This document shows, piece by piece, positions 7,430 through 15,787 of a stretch of 64,000 bases of DNA (position 1 is the stretch's first letter; every line of letters starts with the position of its first letter). Below the pieces are notes generated by a model, which searched no databases, had not been told where the DNA came from, and saw nothing but the letters and a program-made list of their open reading frames with translations. Position numbers and translations under genes: made by a program. Source of the DNA: an uncultured bacterium (GTDB lineage: Bacteria; Patescibacteriota; Saccharimonadia; Saccharimonadales; Saccharimonadaceae); contig CAIUKF010000009.1 of NCBI GenBank assembly GCA_903899655.1, positions 124,001-188,000 on the forward strand. Reading direction: 5' to 3'.

Positions 7430-7554
7430 CAAGATGATAATGAAGTGGTCAAACGGCGATAATAACCAACGGGTCGGCAACTAGCCGGTGTGCTAGTTGT
7501 GTCATCGACCCTAGACAGCCACACCTCCATTACAACTAAACAAAGGAACAGATT
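7430..7554 (+). promoter_or_regulatory. Structured 5' leader of aspS
   Basis: The central hairpin has GGGTCG (7471-7476) paired with CGACCC (7506-7511) and, inside it, CAACTAGC (7478-7485) with GCTAGTTG (7492-7499): fourteen pairs with a small internal loop. The end of the leader holds the RBS AAAGGA. A T-box consensus (AGGGTGGnACCGCG) is not present. No U-tract follows the hairpin, so translational control or RNA stability is more likely than attenuation. Confidence 0.5.
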
Positions 7555-8871
7555 ATGACACGAACATTGACTAGAGAGCTAGCATCAAAGATTGGTCAGA
7601 CCGTCACTATTAACGGCTGGCTGCACAAAAAACGCTTAATGGGTGGACTTAACTTTATTACATTGCGCGACCGCAGTGGTGTGGCGCAGACTTTAATTGA
7701 AGACAAAGATGAAATCGAAAAGTTACGTGGACTACACATTGGTACAGTCTTGGCCTTGACTGGTACAGTTGTGGCTGATGACCGAGCGCCAGGTGGGGCT
7801 GAACTTCACGATGTTAAAGTCGTGGTTGAAGTACCGGTAACCGACGAACCGCTGATTGAAGTTGACAAACCAATTTCACATAAATCCGAGCATTTGGAAA
7901 CACTGTTTGATACTCGTGTATTAAATATTCGCAACTTACAAGAACAAAAAATCTTTAAAATTCGGGCTGATTTAACGTATTATATCCGCGAATTTTTGCG
8001 CGGACAGGAATTTGTTGAGATTGATACACCAAAACTACTAGCTGAAGCTACTGAAGGTGGTTCAGAAGTCTTTAAATTGGATTATTTTGGTAAAACTGCT
8101 ACATTGGCTCAAAGCCCACAGTTTTTTAAGCAAATTATGGTTGGTGCCTACGAACGCGTCTTTGAAATCGGGCATTCATACCGGGCTGAACCAAGTGCTA
8201 CGACACGCCATTTGACCGAACTGACGATGTTGGATATTGAAATGGGCTTTGTTGAAGGACATGACGAAGTATTAGATATGGTGGGCGGTATGACACAATA
8301 TGTTTTAAAACGTGTTTATGAAGAGCATGCTGACGATTTGAAGTCACTTAATGCGCCTGAACTAAAATTGCCCGAAGACGGCAAAGTGCCACGCTTTACA
8401 ATTGCTCAAATTCACGAAATGTATACTAAGGCCACAAAAAATGATACGACTCAGGAAAAAGATTTGATTCCTGATGAAGAGCGCTGGATTAGCGACTATG
8501 CTCGCAAACAATTAGGTACCGATTTGGTTTATGCCGTCAGGTTTCCAATCGAAGCTGGCAAATTTTATCACAAATTAGATGTCGAAGATGGTACTGTGCT
8601 GTGGGGTGACTTGTTGTTGCGCGGTCTTGAAATTGCCACTGTGCCACTACGTGAAAACAACTATGAAAAAATGATTGAACAGATGAAAAAAGCCGGTCTG
8701 GACGTTGAACACGAAGGCTTTAAATATTATTTGCAAGCCTTTAAATATGGTCTACCTAAGCATGGTGGTTGTGGATTTGGCGTTGATCGCTTGGTCCAAA
8801 AAACTATCGGTTTGGCGAACGTCAAAGAAGCTTGTTTGTTCCCACGCGATATAAACAGGTTAACTCCGTAA
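7555..8871 (+). CDS. aspS: Aspartyl-tRNA synthetase, archaeal/type 2 form
   Basis: A class II aminoacyl-tRNA synthetase of 438 residues. An N-terminal OB-fold anticodon-binding domain (GWLHKKR...FITLRDRSG) is followed by the catalytic core with motif 2 (HSYRAEPSATTRHLTE), LDIEMGF, and motif 3 (GGCGFGVDRLVQ), ending FPRDINRLTP. The short length, lack of the bacterial GAD insertion and the FPRD-RLTP ending identify the archaeal-type lineage rather than the ~590-residue bacterial enzyme. Type 2 AspRS is often non-discriminating and used with GatCAB amidotransferase to make Asn-tRNA; that is an inference here. AsnRS is the main alternative, but the DIEM motif 2 context favours Asp. AAAGGA lies 8 nt before the ATG. 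Confidence 0.92.
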   Translation: MTRTLTRELASKIGQTVTINGWLHKKRLMGGLNFITLRDRSGVAQTLIEDKDEIEKLRGLHIGTVLALTGTVVADDRAPGGAELHDVKVVVEVPVTDEPLIEVDKPISHKSEHLETLFDTRVLNIRNLQEQKIFKIRADLTYYIREFLRGQEFVEIDTPKLLAEATEGGSEVFKLDYFGKTATLAQSPQFFKQIMVGAYERVFEIGHSYRAEPSATTRHLTELTMLDIEMGFVEGHDEVLDMVGGMTQYVLKRVYEEHADDLKSLNAPELKLPEDGKVPRFTIAQIHEMYTKATKNDTTQEKDLIPDEERWISDYARKQLGTDLVYAVRFPIEAGKFYHKLDVEDGTVLWGDLLLRGLEIATVPLRENNYEKMIEQMKKAGLDVEHEGFKYYLQAFKYGLPKHGGCGFGVDRLVQKTIGLANVKEACLFPRDINRLTP

Positions 8872-8873
8872 CT

Positions 8874-9347
8874 ATGGACGAAAACACTACTTTGGGCAAC
8901 GTAGTGAACCCGCCAGAAATTGTCGCTGTTAATAAACAGCGGCATTTTTTGGCAGCATTTTTTATGAGTCTTGTTTGGGGTGTTTTTGGTGTCGATAGGT
9001 TTTATTTAGGCAAGATTTGGACTGGTATTTTAAAACTGATTACACTGGGCGGTCTAGGTATTTGGGCTGTAATAGATTTATCGTTGATTATGTCTGGTCG
9101 TATGCGCGACAAACAAGGTAATGAACTAATTGATGCAGCCAAATATAAAAAGTTCGCCAATCAAACAGTGGCAATATTCACGTCAGTAATAATAATTGTA
9201 ATTGTTGTGACAGTTGCTTTGTCGGTTTATGAAATTTATAAATTAATACAAAATGGTGGCCTCGATAAGATGTTGCAGAATATGCTTCCAAGTACGGGTA
9301 GCTCGACTTTAGACCTTAACCAGTTGCAAAATTATAATTTTCAATAA
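8874..9347 (+). CDS. TM2-domain membrane protein
   Basis: A 157-residue protein whose centre is a TM2 domain: a first helix with GVFGVDRFYLGKIWTGILK, then a Gly-rich turn and a second helix ending in the conserved acidic pattern IDLSLIMSG. A third hydrophobic segment follows (about residues 100-120) and the tail is Ser/Asn-rich. The function of TM2 proteins in bacteria is unknown. The ATG at 8874 is three bases after the aspS stop, so translation is probably coupled to aspS; the longer frame overlapping aspS is less likely. Confidence 0.8.
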   Translation: MDENTTLGNVVNPPEIVAVNKQRHFLAAFFMSLVWGVFGVDRFYLGKIWTGILKLITLGGLGIWAVIDLSLIMSGRMRDKQGNELIDAAKYKKFANQTVAIFTSVIIIVIVVTVALSVYEIYKLIQNGGLDKMLQNMLPSTGSSTLDLNQLQNYNFQ

Positions 9348-9358
9348 AATAAGTGCGA

Positions 9359-9388
9359 TTGACCAAATAGGCCTAATCAGTGGATAAT
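9359..9388 (+). promoter_or_regulatory. Promoter of the 9397 gene
   Basis: TTGACC (9359-9364), 18-bp spacer, GATAAT (9383-9388); the -10 ends 8 nt before the ATG. Confidence 0.55.
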
Positions 9389-9396
9389 AGGTAAGA

Positions 9397-9945
9397 ATGA
9401 AAATATCAAAAAAAGTATTAATGATTGTTATGATTTCTGCCATTATTGCTGGCAGTTTAGGTCTGTTGCGCGCTTCAGCTGAAGGTGTATCGATGACCGA
9501 TCAGCAAATTGAGCTAATCCGCAGTAGCTGTTTGTCAACGAAAAGTACTTTAAATCAGTTACATGTTAGCGATGCATTACTCCGCGTTAACAGGGGTCAG
9601 ATATATGAATCGATGTCGACTAAACTAATGGAAAGATTCAATAGCAGGACGAGTAATAACAGGTATAATAACAGTGAATTAGTCGCCGCTACAGCCTCAT
9701 ATGGACAAGCGTTGGATAAGTTTAGATTAGATTATATAGACTACGAACAGCAATTGTCGTTGGCTATTAATGCTGATTGCTCAAATCAGCCAGTGGTTTT
9801 TTACGACGCTGTGGCATCAGCTCGTAATAAACGCAACCAGGTTCACGCCGATGTATCGCAGCTGAATCAATATATCGACCAATACCAATTGGCATTGGAT
9901 AAGTTTGAAAAAGATTATCAATCAGCTACATCTGGAGGTAAATAA
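9397..9945 (+). CDS. Exported helical protein of unknown function
   Basis: A 182-residue protein with a clear signal peptide (KKVLMIVMISAIIAGSLGLL followed by an ASA-type cleavage site near residue 28). The mature part is polar, predicted almost wholly helical, with two Cys (about residues 44 and 127) that could form a disulfide through the DsbA-like protein encoded at 5437. No family is recognised. It stands three bases before the next gene, a small membrane protein, which points to a two-gene unit. The start codon lies 8 nt after the -10 box with no RBS. Confidence 0.7.
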   Translation: MKISKKVLMIVMISAIIAGSLGLLRASAEGVSMTDQQIELIRSSCLSTKSTLNQLHVSDALLRVNRGQIYESMSTKLMERFNSRTSNNRYNNSELVAATASYGQALDKFRLDYIDYEQQLSLAINADCSNQPVVFYDAVASARNKRNQVHADVSQLNQYIDQYQLALDKFEKDYQSATSGGK

Positions 9946-9947
9946 TC

Positions 9948-10319
9948 ATGGAAGACTCAAAAGTAATTGCTGCAGTCCATGAGTTTTCGGCCAGCAGTAA
10001 ACACCGATTTTTATTGATGATTACAATGTCGGTAATAGTTTCGATTGCCTTAGTGGTTATTAGCATGGCGATGTATAACAGTAGTGGCGCAGCTCAATTA
10101 GATCTAAGTCGACCAGGTTATCAAAGTGTTCGGTCTCAGGCTGTGACTGATGATAGTGATTTTCAAAACTACACAGCAGGTGGAGTAATCAACCAGTCAA
10201 CTATTAGTGAATTTAAAACACTATATGCAGGACAAGCAACTAAAACCAAGTCAATTGATGCCTTTGGTAGTGACCCACTTAGTCCTGATGCTTTGGGTCT
10301 GACAGTAATTACGAACTAG
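9948..10319 (+). CDS. Small single-pass membrane protein
   Basis: A 123-residue protein with a cytoplasmic N-terminus, one transmembrane helix (residues 23-43) and an extracytoplasmic polar tail rich in Ser, Gln and Thr. It follows the exported helical protein by two bases and has an AGGTAA-type purine stretch upstream (GGAGG at 9933-9937). No family is recognised. Its last 11 bases overlap the end of the convergent murC gene. It is probably envelope-associated together with the preceding gene product. Confidence 0.65.
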   Translation: MEDSKVIAAVHEFSASSKHRFLLMITMSVIVSIALVVISMAMYNSSGAAQLDLSRPGYQSVRSQAVTDDSDFQNYTAGGVINQSTISEFKTLYAGQATKTKSIDAFGSDPLSPDALGLTVITN

Positions 10320-11571
10320 AATCTTTAGCTAGTTGTTCGCGTAGCCAACCGTCTATTTTACCAGCACCCATGCCTAAAACTAATTTACCTGCACTGCGAG
10401 CTGTTTGAATATTATTCCACAATTCATCATTAAATTCGGCTATTTGGATAGACTCTTTGTTGGTGATATTTTGGATCAATTCGGCCGGTGTTAATATTGG
10501 CAGATTGGGATCTTCGCGTGACAAATAGGTTGGCAACCAGTATATTTTTTCGGCCAGTTCGAATTGGTTAGTGTATTGGTCGCGGATTTCATGTTGGCGG
10601 ATATTTTGGTGTGGTTGATAAACTAATACAACGTGATCTGATAATTCGCGCGCTAGTTGTAGTGTAGCGGCAATTTCAACTGGATGATGGCCATAGTCAC
10701 TGTACAGGTTGTCGGCTAGTTTTTCGTTTCGACGGTCGGTGCCAGGGAAGTGGGCGATAATATCGTCCGTTTTTTCCAGTAGACCAAGGCGTTTTATGGC
10801 TTCTTGGACTAACGTGGCATTGCGGCGGTTATGATAGCCAGCAATCGACAAGGAAGTATTGATATCGAGTTGATGTAACAAACTAACTTGGTATAAATCT
10901 TCAAAAATTTCACCATGTTGATCGTCCCAAGCGATAACTTGTTCGCTGCCAGCGGCAAATTGGTGAAAAGCCTGCAAGTATTCATTTTCAGTAGGGTAGG
11001 TGTCAGGATGGTCGTAATCAACAGAGGTGATAATGGACAGGGTAGGTTTAAAATTTAAGAAATTACGGTCAAATTCATCACATTCGTAAACGAAATATTG
11101 GCTAGCTGGATCAAATTTACCGCTTGGTCCGAAACTAACTGTTGTACCAATTGAGTAACTGATAGGGATATTCAATTGTTGTAAAACCCACACCAATAAG
11201 CCAGTTGTGGTTGTTTTGCCGTGAGTTCCGGCAACAGCAATCAATTTTAACTTTTTGTCCGCAATAATGTAGGCTAATAATTCATCACGTTTAGCGACGC
11301 GAATTCCAAGTTGACGCGCCAAAACTAATTCTGGATGATCAGGCTTCAGGGCTGACGTGTAAATAAACCAATCAATCGGTTGTTCGTCAAAACGGGATTG
11401 TAAAAATGAGCCATCTTGGCCGATATTAACGGCAATTCCCTTTTTTTGTAATTCTTTGGTAACTAGCGACTCTTCTAAGTCAGAACCAACGACGTCATAA
11501 CCTGCATCATGCGCGACTTCAGCCAGTGGACCAATACCGACACCACCAATACCAGAAAAATATATATTCAT
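10309..11571 (-). CDS. murC: UDP-N-acetylmuramate--L-alanine ligase (Mur ligase)
   Basis: A 420-residue Mur ligase that adds L-Ala to UDP-MurNAc in the first peptide step of peptidoglycan synthesis. The N-terminal Rossmann-like domain opens IYFSGIGGVGIGPLA, the ATP-binding P-loop is GTHGKTTTT (residues 115-123), the central ligase motif includes YECDEFDRNFL, and the C-terminal domain has DYGHHPVEIAATLQ, typical of MurC. It is shorter than most MurC (about 450-490). Mpl, a related recycling ligase, is the alternative, but no recycling genes are nearby. The ATG follows an extended -10 (TGATATACT on the minus strand) by 7 nt, so the message is probably leaderless. Confidence 0.88.
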   Translation of the reverse strand: MNIYFSGIGGVGIGPLAEVAHDAGYDVVGSDLEESLVTKELQKKGIAVNIGQDGSFLQSRFDEQPIDWFIYTSALKPDHPELVLARQLGIRVAKRDELLAYIIADKKLKLIAVAGTHGKTTTTGLLVWVLQQLNIPISYSIGTTVSFGPSGKFDPASQYFVYECDEFDRNFLNFKPTLSIITSVDYDHPDTYPTENEYLQAFHQFAAGSEQVIAWDDQHGEIFEDLYQVSLLHQLDINTSLSIAGYHNRRNATLVQEAIKRLGLLEKTDDIIAHFPGTDRRNEKLADNLYSDYGHHPVEIAATLQLARELSDHVVLVYQPHQNIRQHEIRDQYTNQFELAEKIYWLPTYLSREDPNLPILTPAELIQNITNKESIQIAEFNDELWNNIQTARSAGKLVLGMGAGKIDGWLREQLAKDSSS

Positions 11572-11650
11572 AGAATTTAGTATATCACTTCATCTTTGAG
11601 ACTTTCTGTGTTGTAATAGAATAAGCATTATAATTTTATAAAAAACAGAC

Positions 11651-12865
11651 ATGATTAAATCATTTATTTACAAGCTAATCGAGCGTCGTCATTTTTGGCG
11701 ATATGCTTCGTTTAATGAAATAGCTGAACTTTATGCTTCACGAACCATCAGGGTGATTGCGATGAATATTGTGTCTGGATTTACATCGGTCTATCTGTAC
11801 GAGATGGGTTATAATTTGCAATTTATTATGTTGTTTTGGTTGTATTTTTATATTCTCAAAATTCCTTCAACCTTTCTTTCAAGCTATTTTGTGGCACATT
11901 TTGGTCCAAAACACGGTATTTTGGTTAGCAACTTACTTTATGTGCCAGCGATGGCAGCACTTGGGTTGGTATCCAAGTTTGGCATAGCTAGTATTGTGGC
12001 TTGGGGTGTATTTATGGCGCTGTCATCAGCTATGTATCACATATCCTATATGATTGATTTTTCAAAGGTCAAAAATATCGATCACGCTGGTAAAGAAATT
12101 GCTTTTATGAATATTCTTGAAAAAATAGCTATCGGCATTAGTCCAATAGTTGGTGGCTTAATCGCTCTTTGGTTTGGTTTGCAAATTGTAATATGGGTGG
12201 CGGCATTGTTATTTGCTGTCTCGGCCTTACCACTATTCCGATTAATTGAACCTGTGCGAACTCGTCAAAAACTTGAATACAGTGGCTATCCTTGGCGTGA
12301 AACAATTTTAAGTATTTTTGCTCAAACTGGCGTTGGGTTTGACTATGTTACAACTGGAATTGTCTGGAGCCTGTTTATCGTTATTGTCATTTTCCCTGGC
12401 GTCGGTTGGGACGTTTATGTCAGGTTGGGTGTGCTGTCGTCTGTAACGATTTTAGCGGCTGTAACGGCTTCGTATGCTTATGGCAAACTAATTGATAGAA
12501 GTAAAGGCGGTAGTTTGCTGAACATCAGCGTCATGGCTAATGCATTAGTGCATGCTTTTCGACCTTTTGTGAATGCCCCTTCGTCAATTGTCAGTACTAA
12601 TATTGCCAATGAAGTTGCCACTATGGGCTACAACATGGCGTTTATGCGTGGTGTTTTTGATACGGCTGACTTATCTGGACATCGCATACTATACTTATGC
12701 TTTAGTGACGTCGTGGCAAATATTGGCGCAATCATTGCCTGTATTATATTGTTGGCCTGTACGTCTGTGTTAGGTGATACGGAAGGTCTTAGAGTATTCT
12801 TTTTCTTTGCCGCCGGCTTTGTCTTATTAATTGGCGTAGCGCACTTCCGCATCTATCGTAAATAA
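11651..12865 (+). CDS. Major facilitator superfamily transporter
   Basis: A 404-residue protein with about 11-12 hydrophobic helices and the general MFS layout, with a charged loop between the two halves (near RLIEPVRTRQKLEYS, residue 200). A basic N-terminus (YKLIERRHFWRY) precedes the first helix. No substrate signature is recognisable; CPR bacteria use such carriers for uptake or efflux of small metabolites. TATAAT (11629-11634) is 16 nt before the ATG and there is no RBS. It is divergent from murC, with only 79 bp between the start codons. Confidence 0.8.
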   Translation: MIKSFIYKLIERRHFWRYASFNEIAELYASRTIRVIAMNIVSGFTSVYLYEMGYNLQFIMLFWLYFYILKIPSTFLSSYFVAHFGPKHGILVSNLLYVPAMAALGLVSKFGIASIVAWGVFMALSSAMYHISYMIDFSKVKNIDHAGKEIAFMNILEKIAIGISPIVGGLIALWFGLQIVIWVAALLFAVSALPLFRLIEPVRTRQKLEYSGYPWRETILSIFAQTGVGFDYVTTGIVWSLFIVIVIFPGVGWDVYVRLGVLSSVTILAAVTASYAYGKLIDRSKGGSLLNISVMANALVHAFRPFVNAPSSIVSTNIANEVATMGYNMAFMRGVFDTADLSGHRILYLCFSDVVANIGAIIACIILLACTSVLGDTEGLRVFFFFAAGFVLLIGVAHFRIYRK

Positions 12866-12903
12866 TCCCTCGTGATATACTATATTTAATAGTAAGGTGG
12901 GTT

Positions 12904-13539
12904 TTGTCAGTGGTAAATAAGAAAATTGCAAAGCGAGGTATTAATCAACTACAGCGTGTCAAAACGTGGCAGTTATTAGTACTGTTGGTTTTGATGGGGT
13001 TTGTATCAGCGACTTTTTTGCGACTGAATAATATTGGCATGGTTGAACGTCGGACAGCTGTTTACGAAGCGGACAAAACCGGAAATGACAGTATAACCAA
13101 AAGCAGGTTGTATGATTTACAACGCTATATTTCGGCTCATATGAACACCAATATAGATAAAGGTGTTTTTTTGGCGGCGACCTATAATCGCGACTACAAA
13201 GCGCAACTCAGCGAGGTTGCAAATTACACCAATGAGAATGGAAATATATTTAAAAAAGCTCAGGAAATTTGTGCACCACAGTTTAGCTATTGGTCGCAGG
13301 TTTATGTGCAGTGTACCGCTGATGAATTGGCGAAATTTCCTTCCGGAAAAGAACTAGTTAGCTCGGTAAATTTGCCCATGGGGCCGTACTTGTATACCTA
13401 TGAGTCACCGCAGTGGTCACCTGATTTTGCTGGTTGGTCGTTGGTATTTTGTGTAGTAATTTTAATAATGATTTTGATGCGTTTTATAGGTGTTGTTATC
13501 TTAAGAATTGTACTTCGTCACCACTACAAGAGTATATAA
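12904..13539 (+). CDS. Membrane protein with large extracytoplasmic loop
   Basis: A 211-residue protein with a basic N-terminus, helix 1 (about residues 23-41), a roughly 130-residue extracytoplasmic region with two Cys, and a C-terminal helix (about 180-203) ending in basic residues. This places both termini in the cytoplasm. The start is TTG at 12904, set by AAGGTGG 5-7 nt upstream. No family is recognised. It could be a small envelope scaffold. It is co-directional with the preceding MFS gene at a distance of 38 bp. Confidence 0.65.
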   Translation: MSVVNKKIAKRGINQLQRVKTWQLLVLLVLMGFVSATFLRLNNIGMVERRTAVYEADKTGNDSITKSRLYDLQRYISAHMNTNIDKGVFLAATYNRDYKAQLSEVANYTNENGNIFKKAQEICAPQFSYWSQVYVQCTADELAKFPSGKELVSSVNLPMGPYLYTYESPQWSPDFAGWSLVFCVVILIMILMRFIGVVILRIVLRHHYKSI

Positions 13540-13609
13540 CCGTTGACACATGGGGCGTAGCAATGTACTCTAGCACTTGGATAGTATTAACAGGAGGTAT
13601 AAGCATATT

Positions 13610-13816
13610 ATGGCTTTCAAGCACACAAACTCTAAAGGTGTAACTTACTACTTGCACAGCACAGAAGTAACTCTTCGTGGTGGCAAGCAACAAACTATTT
13701 ACTTTTTCGCAAAAGTAGAAAAGAATCCAAAAGGTCAACCAGTTGATCTTCCAGCAGACCGAGTTGTCAAAGAAAATCCACGCAATGGTTTCTTGACAGT
13801 TTCAAAGAAAAAATAG
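13610..13816 (+). CDS. Small conserved-looking basic protein
   Basis: A 68-residue Lys-rich protein (MAFKHTNSKGVTYYLHSTEV at the start, VSKKK at the end) with a strong AGGAGG ribosome-binding site 13 nt before the ATG, indicating high expression. Beta-prone strands alternate with charged turns and it contains no membrane segment or Cys. I do not recognise the family, but the strong RBS, own terminator and lack of overlap mark it as a real gene. A nucleic-acid- or ribosome-associated role is possible from its charge, which is only inference. Confidence 0.75.
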   Translation: MAFKHTNSKGVTYYLHSTEVTLRGGKQQTIYFFAKVEKNPKGQPVDLPADRVVKENPRNGFLTVSKKK

Positions 13817-13859
13817 TTAATTTAGTACTTGCAACATAAGCACGTTTGGTAGTATAGTA

Positions 13860-13914
13860 AAACCAAACAAACAGGTGCCAAAAATGTCCCTACGGGGACA
13901 TTTTTGTTTGGTTT
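13860..13914 (+). terminator. Two-tiered hairpin terminator, possibly a short RNA
   Basis: The inner stem AAAAATGTCCC/GGGACATTTTT (13880-13890 with 13895-13905, TACG loop) is enclosed by AAACCAAAC (13860-13868) and GTTTGGTTT (13906-13914), with a one-sided 11-nt bulge. It ends the 68-residue gene. A TATAGT-like hexamer just upstream leaves room for a separate tiny transcript. Confidence 0.7.
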
Positions 13915-13930
13915 AAACGCCTGTATATTA

Positions 13931-13959
13931 TTGACAAATAACAATAAAAGTTGTAAAAA
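13931..13959 (+). promoter_or_regulatory. Promoter of the 13967 gene
   Basis: TTGACA (13931-13936), 17-bp spacer, TAAAAA (13954-13959); the hexamer ends 7 nt before the ATG. Confidence 0.55.
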
Positions 13960-13966
13960 TAGTAGT

Positions 13967-14470
13967 ATGAGTCCTAATAAAGTTTCACCTAACCAGTTGA
14001 GAATGTTCTTTGATGGTGATAAAAATCAATATAGTTCACCCCCAGCTGAGGATCTCGGTCAGAGTCTACCTGTTATTAGCACCAATCTAGCTGAGCGCGC
14101 TGAGCGTTTATTAAAAGTGATTGATTTTTATTCGAGCGCTTCAAAGTTAGCTGGCTTTAATAAGGTTGCTAAGTTCAACGAGGATATTAACAGACGCTAC
14201 AGCCCATCCGAAATTTCAGAAATTGGTAGTGCTGAGGATCTTAATAAGAGTGCTGCTTATAAAGAGTTTTATAAGGCATATGGAGCGCAGGTATTAATAG
14301 CCGCAGGGATTGATAGCGCAGAAGTTAATCATGATGCACGCTTTGGCGCAGAAGGTATAGAAGAGTTTAAACTTAAATTCATAGGGCCTTTTAATAAAGA
14401 TGCCCGCAAAGATTACAGAAAAGTTTTATCAAAACAACAAAAGCAAAAGCATATTGATATATATTGCTGA
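13967..14470 (+). CDS. Soluble helical protein of unknown function
   Basis: A 167-residue soluble protein beginning MSPNKVSPNQLRMFF, predicted mostly helical with charged segments and no membrane helix or recognisable motif. The ATG at 13967 is chosen since the -10 of a consensus promoter ends 7 nt before it; the longer frame would extend back through the promoter. The 3' end lies directly before the -10 of the next gene. Nothing in the context assigns a role. Confidence 0.6.
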   Translation: MSPNKVSPNQLRMFFDGDKNQYSSPPAEDLGQSLPVISTNLAERAERLLKVIDFYSSASKLAGFNKVAKFNEDINRRYSPSEISEIGSAEDLNKSAAYKEFYKAYGAQVLIAAGIDSAEVNHDARFGAEGIEEFKLKFIGPFNKDARKDYRKVLSKQQKQKHIDIYC

Positions 14471-14482
14471 TATAATTAATCT

Positions 14483-15271
14483 GTGAAATATATTTTTCGA
14501 TTCTTATTAATATTATTCTTGTTTGCGGTTGGGGTCTTTGGATATAGCTTTTTTCAAAAAAATATATTAATTGAGAACAAGAATGTTTCATCGGCCAGTC
14601 TAACTGAGCCTGTTCAGACTACATCTGATGATTCGTACTCGATTAGTTTTAAAAGTGGTAATTATGACTATGCTGTTAATCCGCTTCATAACTACACTAT
14701 AACGGGTGTTGTTGTCAGCAAACATGACTATAATCCAGATGAAACTGATATTGAAAGACCGATTCGGTATGATTTGTGTATCGTTTGGGGTAAGAATATA
14801 TCAGAAAAGACGTATATATCGACAGATATTAGCTTTTCGCAAAGTCAGCGATTTTGTAACTATTCCTATCACAACAATCCAACTTTTTATACTCAACAGA
14901 TTTCAAATAATCACATAGTCACTACGAACGGCGCTATATTAGATAAGTTACAGTCGATTAATCCTGGTGATGAGGTAAAAATAACAGGTCAGTTGGTTAA
15001 TTTGTCGGTTACGGGGAATGATAGTAATGGGCAAATAGTTAATAACACTTGGAAATCCAGTACTGATCGCAAGGATACCGGTGCGGGGGCTTGTGAGGTC
15101 ATCTATGTTGATTCGGTTGACATATTATCGACGGTTCACGAAAAAGACGTTGTGATGAATAATTATTCGTACTATGTAATTATTGGGTTAGTGGCAATAT
15201 TCATCATAAGAGCAATTATCTTTGTATTATTTACGGGTACGAAAAAAAACAATGGACGAGTTGTCGGGTAA
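14483..15271 (+). CDS. Bitopic membrane protein with extracytoplasmic beta domain
   Basis: A 262-residue protein with N-terminal helix (residues 3-20), a beta-rich extracytoplasmic domain of about 200 residues containing three Cys, and a C-terminal helix (about 231-250) followed by KKNNGRVVG. The phrase NPGDEVKITGQLVNLSV is reminiscent of an OB-fold strand pair; this is weak. The start is GTG at 14483, where TATAAT (14471-14476, extended by TGA) ends 6 nt upstream with no RBS, another leaderless arrangement. No family is recognised. Confidence 0.62.
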   Translation: MKYIFRFLLILFLFAVGVFGYSFFQKNILIENKNVSSASLTEPVQTTSDDSYSISFKSGNYDYAVNPLHNYTITGVVVSKHDYNPDETDIERPIRYDLCIVWGKNISEKTYISTDISFSQSQRFCNYSYHNNPTFYTQQISNNHIVTTNGAILDKLQSINPGDEVKITGQLVNLSVTGNDSNGQIVNNTWKSSTDRKDTGAGACEVIYVDSVDILSTVHEKDVVMNNYSYYVIIGLVAIFIIRAIIFVLFTGTKKNNGRVVG

Positions 15272-15302
15272 AACCTGCAATTATAAATATTTTTAAAATG
15301 TC

Positions 15303-15331
15303 TTGACAATACTTAGATATCTAAGTAATAT
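15303..15331 (+). promoter_or_regulatory. Promoter with embedded 18-bp palindromic operator
   Basis: TTGACA (15303-15308), 17-bp spacer, TAATAT (15326-15331). The perfect 18-bp palindrome TACTTAGATATCTAAGTA (15310-15327) fills the spacer and enters the -10. It is an ideal site for the MarR-type repressor encoded directly downstream. The -10 ends 6 nt before the ATG. Confidence 0.85.
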
Positions 15332-15337
15332 GAAATT

Positions 15338-15787
15338 ATGGATCCGTCGAATACATTAAGTTACAAATTACACGCTGTTGTTTATTCAATTGATGCGCTG
15401 TCAAATCGAATCTTTAAAGATTACAGCGATATTAATTTTCCTCAGTTTTTGATTATTCTTTGTGCATATCAAAATCCTGGCCATACTCAAAAATTTTCTG
15501 CTAGTTGGCTGCAACTAACTGAGGCGACCGTCAGTTATATGGTCAAAGTTGTGCATAAAAAAGGTTACATTGAAGTTAAACTGGATGAAGATGATTTAAG
15601 AACCCGCAATATCTTTGTGACTGATAGCGGCAAGGAATTAATCGAGCGAATCTATCCTATGTTAGAGGAATCTTTGGGTGGTTTGTTTGGTGATATTGAT
15701 CCGAAGAAAATGGCTGAATTTGTTCAAGGTCTAGATTTGGTTTATAAAAGTTTAAATAACAAGATGGAGGAGTACGAATGCATTTAG
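15338..15787 (+). CDS. MarR-family transcriptional regulator
   Basis: A 149-residue winged-helix protein with N- and C-terminal dimerisation helices around a wHTH: the recognition helix region reads WLQLTEATVSYMVKVVHKKGYIE and the wing DEDDLRTRNIFVTDSGKELIE is typical of MarR. It probably represses its own operon through the palindrome between the -35 and -10 boxes, released by a small ligand. The stop overlaps the start of the downstream epimerase gene by 10 bases, so both are one unit and the epimerase product likely handles the inducing compound or its product. Confidence 0.9.
   Translation: MDPSNTLSYKLHAVVYSIDALSNRIFKDYSDINFPQFLIILCAYQNPGHTQKFSASWLQLTEATVSYMVKVVHKKGYIEVKLDEDDLRTRNIFVTDSGKELIERIYPMLEESLGGLFGDIDPKKMAEFVQGLDLVYKSLNNKMEEYECI

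Noticed and set aside
7430-7554. T-box riboswitch for aspS
   Set aside because: The T-box consensus and a competing terminator are not found.
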